NCBI GenBank assembly: GCA_000437435.1
Contig: FR899626.1
Location: 1 to 13,532 of the forward strand
Length of the DNA stretch: 13,532 bases
Direction: 5' to 3'
Origin: Clostridium sp. CAG:768
Lineage (GTDB): Bacteria; Cyanobacteriota; Vampirovibrionia; Gastranaerophilales; Gastranaerophilaceae
The position numbers and the translations under genes were made by a program. The notes beneath the pieces are model-generated. The model was not told the DNA's origin. It saw only the letters and a list, made by a program, of their open reading frames with translations, and did no database searches. This document shows, one piece after another, positions 1 to 7,362 of this stretch. The number at the start of each line of letters is the position of its first letter. Position 1 is the stretch's first letter.

Positions 1-995
1 GGTTTTCTTCCGTCAGCTCTTACACCTTCATCTAGGATCATTGTACGCATAATTTTCTTTTCAGCATTTTTGAATTCTTCTGCTACAAAGTCAATACCTG
101 TTTCTTCCATGATTTTTTTGCTGTAATCATCATCTGGAAGTGCATCTATTTTTTCTTTAACAAGCTTTTTAGCTTCTTCTAATTTTTCTTGTCTGTATTT
201 TCTATCAAAATTGTGATAAGCATCGAAAATCATATCATGAGCAGTTTCATCAATGATTTTTTTGATTTCAGATGTGTCGTATGGATTTACGAATACTTCT
301 TTTTCAACTCCGCATTCTTTAGCAAATGCTTCTTGAGCTTCACATTGTTTTTTGATTTCGCCTTGAGCAAATTCAACAGCGTTCATAATGTCGTCTTCTG
401 TAACAAATTTGCAACCAGCTTCAACCATAATTACAGAATCGTGTGTACCTGCAACTACGATATCTAGGTCTGATTTATCAGCTTGTTGGTGAGTTGGGTT
501 TGCAATCATATTGCCATTTTCGTCTCTTGATACTCTTACCGCACCGATAGGTCCTTCAAATGGAGCACCAGAAAGCATTAAAGCACAAGATGCACCTAAC
601 ATAGCTAAAGTATCAGGTTGATTTTGTTGATCATAGCTGAATAATTGAGCTACGATTTGAATATCATTTCTATATCCTTTTGGGAAAAGAGGTCTGATTG
701 GTCTGTCAATTAATCTTGAAATAAGGATAGCTTTATCGCTAGCTTTGCCTTCAGAACGATTGTAACCACCAGGAATACGACCAATAGCAGACATTCTTTC
801 TTCATAATCAATTAATAGTGGGAAAAAGTCAATTCCTACTCTAGGTTCTTTAGATACACAGCAATGTACGAATAACATTGTATCTCCGCATCTTACTGTA
901 ACAGAACCGTTTGTTGATTGAGCATATTTCCCGGTTTCAACAGTAACTGTTTTCCCGCCGATTTCAATCTCAAATTTCTTTGTTTCCGGTACCAT
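1..995 (-). CDS. pnp: Polynucleotide phosphorylase, N-terminal ~331 residues (3' end outside window)
   Basis: PNPase is a phosphorolytic 3'-5' exoribonuclease of RNA turnover, usually about 700 residues. The minus-strand reading frame stays open from the ATG at 995 to the window edge. It begins MVPETKKFEIEIGGKTV and continues with family hallmarks of the first RNase PH-like domain: FVHCCVSKEPR, DFFPLLIDYEER, GRIPGGYNRSEG, ISRLIDRPIRPLFPKGY and GAPFEGPIGAVRV. A helical linker follows. The frame leaves the window at RTMILDEGVRADGRKP, which opens the second, catalytic RNase PH-like domain. That domain and the KH and S1 RNA-binding domains lie beyond position 1. An AAAAGG ribosome binding site (1001-1006) sits five bases from the ATG and fixes the start. 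The leader holds a perfect hairpin. The assignment is secure; the gene is cut only by the window. Confidence 0.97.
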   Translation of the reverse strand, partial: MVPETKKFEIEIGGKTVTVETGKYAQSTNGSVTVRCGDTMLFVHCCVSKEPRVGIDFFPLLIDYEERMSAIGRIPGGYNRSEGKASDKAILISRLIDRPIRPLFPKGYRNDIQIVAQLFSYDQQNQPDTLAMLGASCALMLSGAPFEGPIGAVRVSRDENGNMIANPTHQQADKSDLDIVVAGTHDSVIMVEAGCKFVTEDDIMNAVEFAQGEIKKQCEAQEAFAKECGVEKEVFVNPYDTSEIKKIIDETAHDMIFDAYHNFDRKYRQEKLEEAKKLVKEKIDALPDDDYSKKIMEETGIDFVAEEFKNAEKKIMRTMILDEGVRADGRK

Positions 996-1012
996 AATTA
1001 CCTTTTCTTTCT

Positions 1013-1028
1013 GTGTCGTCTTCGACAC
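1013..1028 (-). promoter_or_regulatory. Perfect hairpin in pnp 5' leader
   Basis: On the minus strand GTGTCG, loop AAGA, CGACAC form a perfect 6-bp stem six bases upstream of the pnp ribosome binding site. No U-tract follows, so it is not a terminator. In E. coli the pnp leader forms a stem-loop that RNase III cleaves, and PNPase then represses its own translation. This hairpin is far shorter, so an analogous role in autoregulation, initiation control or mRNA stability is inference. Confidence 0.5.
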
Positions 1029-1060
1029 CTTTTAGTTATACACTTCTAATGTTCGTTAAT

Positions 1061-1066
1061 ATTATA
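1061..1066 (-). promoter_or_regulatory. Candidate -10 box for pnp
   Basis: A perfect TATAAT lies on the minus strand about 65 bases upstream of the pnp ATG, giving a leader that would include the 1013-1028 hairpin. No good -35 hexamer is seen at 16-18 bases and there is no TGn extension. In such AT-rich DNA the call is moderate. Confidence 0.4.
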
Positions 1067-1133
1067 CCGCAAACAAGAAAAAGGGGCTATTTCTATAAAG
1101 TATTGTGACAAGAATATTCCTAAACTTATAAAT

Positions 1134-1157
1134 AAAAAAGCCCTTTTAGGGGCTTTT
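1134..1157 (-). terminator. Intrinsic terminator of the 98-residue gene
   Basis: AAAAGCCC (1136-1143) pairs with GGGCTTTT (1150-1157) around a six-base loop. Read on the minus strand the stem ends in a T run (TTTTTT followed by ATT). It lies 37 bases past the stop of the 98-residue gene and separates the hypothetical unit from pnp. Confidence 0.8.
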
Positions 1158-1194
1158 CTATCAATATATAGACAAATAAGAATTAGTAGTTGTA

Positions 1195-1491
1195 TTAAAA
1201 ATGCATATCAAATGAAGAAGGCATTCCATTAATTTTTTCATCTTCCATTCTCATAGCAGAGCCAATTGTGAAACTTTCTGCATAGAGTTTATTAATTTTA
1301 TAATTAATATCGCCAGTAAAAACTTCTTCATTATCTTCTAAGAATTTGAAAAGAGGTTCTGTTGGACTTTTTACAAGATTGGTAAGAGAATCTCCAGCTT
1401 GTTTAAGAGTTCTTTCTCCTATTTCCGGAACTTTTACGTTCATTCCAAAAGGTTTATATGGTCTGTTAAATGAAGCACCTGTATCTGCCAT
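1195..1491 (-). CDS. Hypothetical 98-residue soluble protein
   Basis: I do not recognise this protein. It starts MADTGASFNRPYKPFG, is hydrophilic and mildly acidic in its second half, and has no signal peptide, membrane segment or Cys pair. A middle stretch (GERTLKQAGDSLTNLV, FKFLEDNEE) looks helical. The ATG at 1491 is preferred because AAGGGA lies nine bases upstream. The frame extends to another ATG at 1521, but that one has no ribosome binding site. The gene is followed 37 bases later by a good intrinsic terminator, which supports real expression. It lies about 100 bases downstream of the larger HNH-like gene on the same strand, with no terminator between them, so it may be the last gene of that unit. 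No function is proposed. Confidence 0.7.
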   Translation of the reverse strand: MADTGASFNRPYKPFGMNVKVPEIGERTLKQAGDSLTNLVKSPTEPLFKFLEDNEEVFTGDINYKINKLYAESFTIGSAMRMEDEKINGMPSSFDMHF

Positions 1492-1590
1492 TATAATTAA
1501 TCCCTTATTAACTAAGTACATTTTGTTAATCGGAATTATTTATGGAAAAGTTTAATATTTTGGTTATTTTATTTTACAATTTGTAATAAT

Positions 1591-3078
1591 TTATTCTTTT
1601 GTATATTTCATACCTGTTAATTTTATTTTTATTCCTGTTTGTTCAAAGTAATTTTTAGCCATATTTATAACAGATCTAGCTGAAAGTAAACCTTGATTTA
1701 CATCTTTAACAAGTGTTTCAAAATATTTTATGCCTGCTTCTTTACTAAAAGGAAAATTTTCATTTTTAATATTTTTGCTTCCATGTAAAAAGTTACACCA
1801 ACCATGAGCAAGTGCCCAATTATCAATGCTGTCAGTACCTCTTTTTATTTTATTATTTTGGGCTAAGTTTTTGTTAAGTTGTTTTATATCTTTATCTGAA
1901 GTGTTTCTAAGTATTGGTGTTATATGCTCCAGTGTGACTAAAGAATCTGCAAGTAATTTTGTTATTATCGTATCTGTTGATTCATTTTTGTATTTTACGA
2001 TAAATGCATCCATATTATCTAATGATGTTGGTAATGTTTGTGTTAATTCTGTAAATTGATTTAGTATTCGCTCATCTTTTACATTATCAAGTATTTCATG
2101 CAATTTATAAACAAAGGCTTTGTTACTAAATTGTACTTGAACAGGAATCCCAAGTATTTTGTTCTTTGTGAGATCACATAATTTTATAATAGATGAGTTA
2201 TTATTATTTTTAGCAAGTAGTGAAATTTTGTTTAATAAGATTAATTCAAGTTTCTTTTTTGCTTCTAAATCATTCGGTGATATGTAATTACCTTTTGTTT
2301 TTGGATTTATTTTTGTTTGTTGGTAAATTTTTTTTAGCCATTTTTCCGGAAGATATGGTTCTGGTTCTTTAAAAATTGGGTGAGTTAATACTTGTCCAGT
2401 TGTTAAAATTTCTTCTTTTACTTTTAGAGGTAAAGTTTTTGCAAGGTTATTAAGCTGGTAATAAAATTCTTTTGCACTATATTCACTTACATATGGAATT
2501 TCTTTTATTCTAGCAGTGCTGTGTTTTATCAATGTATCAAGATCTTTATGTAATTCTGTTGGGAGTGTTTGTTTTAAGTTTTTTATTTTATGTAATATAA
2601 AAAATTGTTTATTAGTTAGGCGTTTTTCTGCAGCTGGTGTCATTTTATTTAAGATGAACTTTAAATCTTTGTTTGGATATGCTTTACTGTAATTTGCGAT
2701 TAGTTTAATTAGTTTAATTCTTTCAGGAGGAAGATAATCTTTGAAGTGTAGTATTACTCTTGAAAAAAGTTCTCCATTTGATGCAAGTCGTTTTGATATG
2801 TGTTGAAACATATCAAGTTCGTTTTGCATGAACATTGAGCCTCCACACCATATACATCCTAGATGCCCATTTTTTGCTAAATTTTTTAATTCATTTTTGT
2901 TTGTTATTAGTTGATTTGGATATTTACCTGAAAAACCAATATTAGAATTATTATTAGTCTTATATATATCAGAATAATTAAGAGGAGCAGAATTTCTGGA
3001 AATCGGTGTTGAGAACGATTTAGTGTTTACAGTTGAATATTGATTTTTTATTCCAAATGTAATTGGTAAAATTCTCAT
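1591..3078 (-). CDS. HNH-endonuclease-like protein with long helical insert (495 residues), unknown family
   Basis: I recognise no named family, but the layout is informative. Residues 75-78 form a CxxCG knuckle (GCIWCGG). About 300 mostly helical, Lys/Leu/Asn-rich residues follow. An HNH-like C-terminal motif comes next: E384-H385..P388, then N420, then H425-G-W-C428-N429 and HGSK. Ligands C75, C78, H425 and C428 could form one split zinc site beside the HNH hairpin. The insert carries two related helical units (about 159-235 and 281-361), each resembling residues 121-206 of the neighbouring upstream protein. The start is uncertain. An in-frame ATG at 3141 and a TTG at 3144 overlap the upstream gene's end. 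I prefer ATG 3078, which gives MRILPITFG, because the extra residues look unlike coding sequence. Neither start has a strong ribosome binding site. Nuclease activity is inference. Confidence 0.72.
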   Translation of the reverse strand: MRILPITFGIKNQYSTVNTKSFSTPISRNSAPLNYSDIYKTNNNSNIGFSGKYPNQLITNKNELKNLAKNGHLGCIWCGGSMFMQNELDMFQHISKRLASNGELFSRVILHFKDYLPPERIKLIKLIANYSKAYPNKDLKFILNKMTPAAEKRLTNKQFFILHKIKNLKQTLPTELHKDLDTLIKHSTARIKEIPYVSEYSAKEFYYQLNNLAKTLPLKVKEEILTTGQVLTHPIFKEPEPYLPEKWLKKIYQQTKINPKTKGNYISPNDLEAKKKLELILLNKISLLAKNNNNSSIIKLCDLTKNKILGIPVQVQFSNKAFVYKLHEILDNVKDERILNQFTELTQTLPTSLDNMDAFIVKYKNESTDTIITKLLADSLVTLEHITPILRNTSDKDIKQLNKNLAQNNKIKRGTDSIDNWALAHGWCNFLHGSKNIKNENFPFSKEAGIKYFETLVKDVNQGLLSARSVINMAKNYFEQTGIKIKLTGMKYTKE

Positions 3079-3133
3079 AAAAATACAATATACCTGAATA
3101 TTTTTTTTTGCCAGTTTGTTAATAACTGTAACA

Positions 3134-4093
3134 TTACACATCAAGTTTACTTATATCAAGGCATATTATTTCTTCAGATAAGCATTTAAGTTGTTCTTTT
3201 AAATTTTGGATATATTCTTTTTTGCATAATTCTTTTTTACACAGTGAGATTAATTTATCAGCTTGAAGTTGTGCATTTTGTGGCATATATGGGTTTTCTT
3301 CTATTTGAGTGGATATTGGATAATGGTGTCGAGAATTGTTGCAGTATGAACATTCTAATGCAAAGTTTAGTGAATTATTCATCCCTTTCATACATTTGGG
3401 TAATAAATGTTCAAATGTGCCAACAGATGGATGTACAAGATTAAGTGCAATAACAGAAGCAGGTTTTCTTGCATTTTTTACGACAAATGCGCATACTTCG
3501 TCACTAGATCGAGGAAGTCTTCTTGCTATTTCAAGAATTTCATTTTTTATTTTTTTATTCTCTAAGTTTTTTGTTATGTTTTTTATTTTATGTATAAAAA
3601 TTCGTCTTGAAAATGGCTTATGCGGTTCAGGATCAAAGATTATGTCATTTGTTTTAATCATTAATTTCCTGAGTTGTCTGGCTGTTTTTTTAGGTAAAAT
3701 TCGCCTGTAAAAGCTTATTTTGTTAAAAATAATGCTTTGAATTTTTACAAGCGCTAATTCATGAATATCTTTTTTCATCATTAAAAGCTCTTTAAAATTT
3801 TTATTAGGATATTTTACAGCCATACTTTTGAACATATTGAATACTTGTTTTTCAACAGGATGCATGATTTTTTCATATGGCTCTAAAATTGGGATAGCTT
3901 CTATTGCTACTCCTGAAAGTTTTTTATTCTCTATTAATTTCATATATTTATCTGGGTGCAACATTTCTAAGCCACAGCACAGGCATGGAATATGATAATT
4001 TAGCAAATTCTTTAATTCTTTTCTGGTTAGTGGAATTTCTGGAATTTTGCATTTGAAAGAAATATTTTCAGTTTTAACTATTTTCTTCTCCAT
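3134..4093 (-). CDS. HNH-endonuclease-like protein with helical insert (319 residues), unknown family
   Basis: This is the smaller relative of the next gene downstream. A CxxCG knuckle sits at C37-C40 (PCLCCGLEM), followed by a helical region rich in Lys, Ile and Leu. The HNH-like motif is F-E228-H229-LLP232, N243, C248-SY-C251-N252, NSRHHYP, then a Cys/Lys-rich helical tail. This fits the EH..P / N..L.C..CN..R pattern of zinc-bearing HNH nucleases. Here, however, the first CxxC lies about 190 residues before the His instead of a few tens. The ATG at 4093 gives MEKKIVKTENISFK; no clear ribosome binding site precedes it. Its 3' end overlaps the longest reading of the next gene, suggesting coupling. 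Neighbours are chromosomal housekeeping genes, with no methylase or restriction partner. HNH fold likely; substrate unknown. Confidence 0.75.
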   Translation of the reverse strand: MEKKIVKTENISFKCKIPEIPLTRKELKNLLNYHIPCLCCGLEMLHPDKYMKLIENKKLSGVAIEAIPILEPYEKIMHPVEKQVFNMFKSMAVKYPNKNFKELLMMKKDIHELALVKIQSIIFNKISFYRRILPKKTARQLRKLMIKTNDIIFDPEPHKPFSRRIFIHKIKNITKNLENKKIKNEILEIARRLPRSSDEVCAFVVKNARKPASVIALNLVHPSVGTFEHLLPKCMKGMNNSLNFALECSYCNNSRHHYPISTQIEENPYMPQNAQLQADKLISLCKKELCKKEYIQNLKEQLKCLSEEIICLDISKLDV

Positions 4094-4187
4094 ACGCAGC
4101 CATCAGGATTAATGCTCAATATTATTATTCCCGTTTTTATTGTTTTTAAAGCAAAGAAAATAGTTTTTAGATAATTTATTTGCTGAA

Positions 4188-4796
4188 TTATGCACCCATT
4201 GGAGGCGGTTGAATATAAAGAGGTTTAAGCTTTCTCCAGTTGCCTTCGTCTTCTTTATTTTCTGCTAAGTCTGCTAAAATTTCACCAAGAGGGTATTCTT
4301 TTTCTTGATAAGATGTTCCGCCTAGTAATGGCTGTAATTTGTTATCGGTAATTACTGTGTAATTTCCTGATTTTATTATTTCTTGAACTTCTTCTAATTG
4401 AACTGCCCCTTTAATTTCGTTATCACAATATAGGTACGCACAATTTTTTCTTGCATCTAAGGCTACAAGAGGATTATTTTCTGCAAGTTTTGATAGTATT
4501 TCAAGAGATGAAACACCTATAGCTTTACAGTTTAATTGTTGAGCCATTACTCTTGCAACAGTAACGCAGGCTCTAATTCCTGTAAAACTTCCCGGTCCCA
4601 TATTTACGGCAATAAGATTTACATCTTGAGGTTTTATATTATTGGCAGATAAAATTTCTTGCAAGGTAGAAATTAAAAAAGCTGAATGATATTTATTATC
4701 TTTATTTTCTACAATTTTTGATGCAAGAATTTCATTATCTTTTTTTAATACCGCATACATTTTATCTAAACATGTATCAAATGCTAATGTAATCAT
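4188..4796 (-). CDS. tsaB: tRNA threonylcarbamoyladenosine biosynthesis protein TsaB
   Basis: TsaB is the ASKHA-fold, catalytically inactive partner of TsaD. With TsaE they transfer threonylcarbamoyl to A37 of ANN-decoding tRNAs (t6A). The protein opens MITLAFDTCLDKMYAVL, carries the signature MGPGSFTGIRACV around residues 66-78, then GVSSLEILS and LDARKNCAYLY, and ends KPLYIQPPPMGA, close to the usual P.Y.....P tail. At 202 residues it is slightly short for the family but complete. Its ATG overlaps the tsaE stop as ATGA (4793-4796), so translation is coupled. It is the last gene of the yebC-GGDEF-tsaE-tsaB operon. I see no clear terminator in the 94 bases after it, so read-through into the HNH-like genes is possible. 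Confidence 0.95.
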   Translation of the reverse strand: MITLAFDTCLDKMYAVLKKDNEILASKIVENKDNKYHSAFLISTLQEILSANNIKPQDVNLIAVNMGPGSFTGIRACVTVARVMAQQLNCKAIGVSSLEILSKLAENNPLVALDARKNCAYLYCDNEIKGAVQLEEVQEIIKSGNYTVITDNKLQPLLGGTSYQEKEYPLGEILADLAENKEDEGNWRKLKPLYIQPPPMGA

Positions 4797-5254
4797 TTTG
4801 ATAATCCCTCTATTATTTCATCTTTGCCAACTGATTCAAATTCATAAATTCTAGAATCATCATCATTATATTTTACGTTAATTTTAATATGATTAAACGG
4901 GGCTTCATTTTGGTTAAATTCAGCCCATTCAACGAATGTTACTTGTTTGCCTTCGGAATATTCTCTTAATTCATCATAAATTGTTTTAATCCCTTCATTT
5001 TCAAGTCTATATAAGTCAAAATGATAAATAGGGATTGAACCTGTATGATATTCGTTAAGGATTACAAAACTAGGGCTTGTTACTTTTTCTTTTACATCAA
5101 GCGCATCTGCAACGAGTTTTACAAATGCTGTTTTGCCTGCTCCGATTTCTCCATATAGATTTATAAAACATCCGTCTTTAATGAGTTCTGCAAATTTATA
5201 TGCTAATTTTTTTGTATCATCTAAGTTATTACAAATTTGTTGGAATTTCTTCAT
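4793..5254 (-). CDS. tsaE: tRNA threonylcarbamoyladenosine biosynthesis ATPase TsaE
   Basis: TsaE is the P-loop ATPase that resets the TsaB-TsaD complex in t6A synthesis. The 153-residue protein shows Walker A at 35-42 (GEIGAGKT), the TSPSFVILNEY motif, the family stretch YHFDLYRL and the VEWAE motif near the ATPase site. The ATG at 5254 is chosen because family proteins start shortly before the P-loop region and an AGAG sequence lies just upstream. The frame stays open to 5335, but that extension runs inside the diguanylate cyclase gene and adds residues foreign to the family. The start lies 26 bases inside the GGDEF gene, and the stop overlaps tsaB as ATGA, so the gene is coupled on both sides. 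Confidence 0.94.
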   Translation of the reverse strand: MKKFQQICNNLDDTKKLAYKFAELIKDGCFINLYGEIGAGKTAFVKLVADALDVKEKVTSPSFVILNEYHTGSIPIYHFDLYRLENEGIKTIYDELREYSEGKQVTFVEWAEFNQNEAPFNHIKINVKYNDDDSRIYEFESVGKDEIIEGLSK

Positions 5255-6575
5255 ATATCTCTGCCCTGTTCCTTCCGTTATTCTTTGCGTTGTATAAGGC
5301 TTTGTCAGCTTTTTGTAAAAATGTTTTTTCGTCATCTCCTGATTTGTATTCGGAGACTCCTAGACTTATTGTAACATTAATATTTTTTTCGTCAGAATCT
5401 GTATTAATTTTTGAAATATCAATTTGAGTTTTTTCAACAGCTTTTCTAAGTCTTTGGGCTACCATTTTAGCTTCATCAATTTTTGTATAAGGCAGAATTA
5501 TCGCGAATTCTTCTCCGCCGTATCGTCCTGCTATATCATAATCTCTAAGCTGACGTTTAATCTCTGCTGATACAGTTTTTAAAACTAAATCACCAGTTGC
5601 ATGTCCATATGTATCATTAACGTTTTTAAAGTAATCTATGTCAATCATAATGGCACAAAGATTTCTTTTTTGACGTTTTGCGCTAGACACTTCTTGTTTT
5701 ATACGTTCTTCTAGTTGTCTGCGGTTATAAAAACTTGTAAGGGCATCTAACGTTGCATGTTTTAAAATTTCTGCGTAAACATTAGCTCTGTTGATTGTTG
5801 TTGCTGCTTGATTTGTAAGCTGTTCAATATAATTTATTTCTTTTTCGCTTAAAATATTTTCAGTACTTTTGGTTACAATACAGCCTAAAAGTTGATTTTC
5901 ACTAATTAGCGGAAACAAACCTATTTTCTTATCAGGTGTAAGTATGTATTCAGATTTGTTATTTATACATTTTAACAACTCAAATATTTTTTCATCTTTG
6001 CAGGCTGAAGGCCAAATGAGTTCATTATTTATAAAAATGTAGATTAAATGTTCACATACAAACTTATCAATCATTTCTCCAATTATTGGGATTATGTAAC
6101 TTGTTTCATATTGAGTTTCTATGATTTTTGCAATATTTTTCATTGCATCATGAAAATCAATATTTTTTTGCATTCTATCAGATAGAATAATATTTTGAAT
6201 TTTTAGTGAAATTAAATAAGATGCAACTTTTAAAAATTCAATTGAGTCATTATCTAATTTGTCTTTAAATTCAAGCATTCCGATAAGTTTTTGACCTTGA
6301 TAAAGCCCGTAAAATAATTTTTGATTTTCAATAATATAGTTATTTTCTTTTAATTTTTCAAAAATATTATATAAAATCTTTGTATTTTCTTTTTTATAAA
6401 ATTCGTCGATTGAAATCCAGCTTTTAGAAAAATCTCTAAGAGTATCAGATGTAGAATCGAATATAAAAATATTAACAGGACAAAATGTTTCCTCAAGAAC
6501 ACGTGTAATACTCATAGCATTACACGTGTCATTAAGTTTTATTGATAAATTTTCTATATTTTTAAAATCCTGCAT
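5229..6575 (-). CDS. GGDEF-domain diguanylate cyclase with N-terminal sensory region (448 residues)
   Basis: This probably makes c-di-GMP from two GTP. The C-terminal GGDEF domain begins at D277-ALTSFYNRR and includes MIDIDYFKNVNDTYGH (metal ligand near D312) and the active-site loop G353-G-E-E-F357. The product-inhibition I-site RxxD (R344-D347) is intact five residues before it. TISLGVSEY and KADKALYNAKNNGRN complete the domain. The first 270 residues lack membrane segments and a signal peptide. They resemble two GAF-like sensor units: about 20-130 with GQKLIGMLEFKD, and about 140-265 with LLGCIVTKS, followed by a helix entering the GGDEF domain. No ligand can be named. The start overlaps the yebC stop by one base (TAATG), and the 3' end overlaps tsaE. 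I see no EAL or HD-GYP domain in this window. Confidence 0.93.
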   Translation of the reverse strand: MQDFKNIENLSIKLNDTCNAMSITRVLEETFCPVNIFIFDSTSDTLRDFSKSWISIDEFYKKENTKILYNIFEKLKENNYIIENQKLFYGLYQGQKLIGMLEFKDKLDNDSIEFLKVASYLISLKIQNIILSDRMQKNIDFHDAMKNIAKIIETQYETSYIIPIIGEMIDKFVCEHLIYIFINNELIWPSACKDEKIFELLKCINNKSEYILTPDKKIGLFPLISENQLLGCIVTKSTENILSEKEINYIEQLTNQAATTINRANVYAEILKHATLDALTSFYNRRQLEERIKQEVSSAKRQKRNLCAIMIDIDYFKNVNDTYGHATGDLVLKTVSAEIKRQLRDYDIAGRYGGEEFAIILPYTKIDEAKMVAQRLRKAVEKTQIDISKINTDSDEKNINVTISLGVSEYKSGDDEKTFLQKADKALYNAKNNGRNRAEIYEEIPTNL

Positions 6576-7324
6576 TAAGCTTCCAGTTTTTGTAATATAT
6601 CATCTGAAATATCAAAGTTAGCATAAACATTTTGAACATCGTCGTGTTCTTCTAACTTGTCTAATAATTTTAATATTTGATCAGCTGTTTTTTCATCTGT
6701 AATTTCAATTGTATTTTGAGGGATTCTTGTTAAATCTGCTGATTCACTTTTAAATCCTGCATTTTCAAGACCTTCTACAACATTTTGGAAGTTTTCTGGT
6801 GATGTAATAACTTTATATTGACCATCTTCTTCTGTAACATCCAAAGCGTCTAAACTGATTGCTGCTTCAAATAATTTATCAAAATCAGTATCTTCATTGA
6901 ATGTGATTACACCTCGTTGATCAAACATCCAACCTACACAACCGGTAGCACCTAAGCTTCCATTATATTTTGTGAAGAAGCTTCTAATATCTCCAGCAGT
7001 TCTGTTTCTGTTGTCTGTCATTGCTTCAATTACAACTGCAACGCCACCAGGAGCGTATCCTTCATATATTAATTCTTCATAATTATCAGAAGCTCCTGCT
7101 CCAGCTCCTTTTTCAATAGCTCTTTTAATGTTATCGTTTGGTAGCCCTGCAGCTTTAGCTTTTTCAATAGCAGTTCTTAATCTGAAATTCCCTGCAGGAT
7201 CAGGACCACCAAGTCTTGCTGATACGATTAATTCTCTTGAATATTTTTGGAATACTACTGCACGTTGAGAATCTACTTTTGCTTTTTTGTGTTTAATGGT
7301 TGACCATTTTGAGTGTCCTGACAT
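6575..7324 (-). CDS. yebC: YebC/PmpR-family protein
   Basis: This is a near-universal bacterial family, described both as DNA-binding regulators and, more recently, as translation factors acting on ribosomes stalled at difficult sequences such as proline runs. The 249-residue protein has the diagnostic start MSGHSKWSTIKHKKAKVDSQR and continues with FQKYSRELIVSARLGGPDP, NFRLRTAIEKAKAAGLPND, IYEGYAPGGVAVVIE, TDNRNRTAGDIRSFFTK and GCVGWMFDQRGV. Length and motif order are standard. AGAGG eight bases before the ATG and an extended -10 upstream define it as the first gene of the operon with the diguanylate cyclase, tsaE and tsaB. A role in translation would fit the tsa genes downstream. Confidence 0.96.
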   Translation of the reverse strand: MSGHSKWSTIKHKKAKVDSQRAVVFQKYSRELIVSARLGGPDPAGNFRLRTAIEKAKAAGLPNDNIKRAIEKGAGAGASDNYEELIYEGYAPGGVAVVIEAMTDNRNRTAGDIRSFFTKYNGSLGATGCVGWMFDQRGVITFNEDTDFDKLFEAAISLDALDVTEEDGQYKVITSPENFQNVVEGLENAGFKSESADLTRIPQNTIEITDEKTADQILKLLDKLEEHDDVQNVYANFDISDDILQKLEA

Positions 7325-7362
7325 ATTTATTACCTCTTTTCAAATTATTACTTTCTGATATT

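Noticed and set aside
189..467. Plus-strand open frame of 92 residues
   Set aside because: It is antisense to strongly conserved pnp coding sequence.
1574..1586. Small palindrome (TTACAA-T-TTGTAA) after the larger HNH-like gene as a terminator
   Set aside because: The six-base stem is weak, and on the minus strand it is followed by an A-rich, not T-rich, stretch.
3336..3710. Plus-strand open frame of 124 residues
   Set aside because: It lies entirely inside the minus-strand HNH-like gene, has Phe/Ser-rich antisense-type composition and no supporting start site.
3134..4093. The 319- and 495-residue HNH-like genes as one gene split by a frameshift
   Set aside because: Each carries its own CxxCG knuckle and its own EH..P/N/CN motif, so they are two complete paralogues, not halves of one.
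4094..4187. Terminator or promoter between tsaB and the HNH-like genes
   Set aside because: No hairpin with T-run was found, and the best -35/-10 pair (TTGCTT with an AT-rich -10) had poor spacing; not strong enough to list.
5255..5335. Longer tsaE start at 5335
   Set aside because: The extra 27 residues read through conserved diguanylate cyclase codons in another frame and are not found in TsaE; the ATG at 5254 fits the family.
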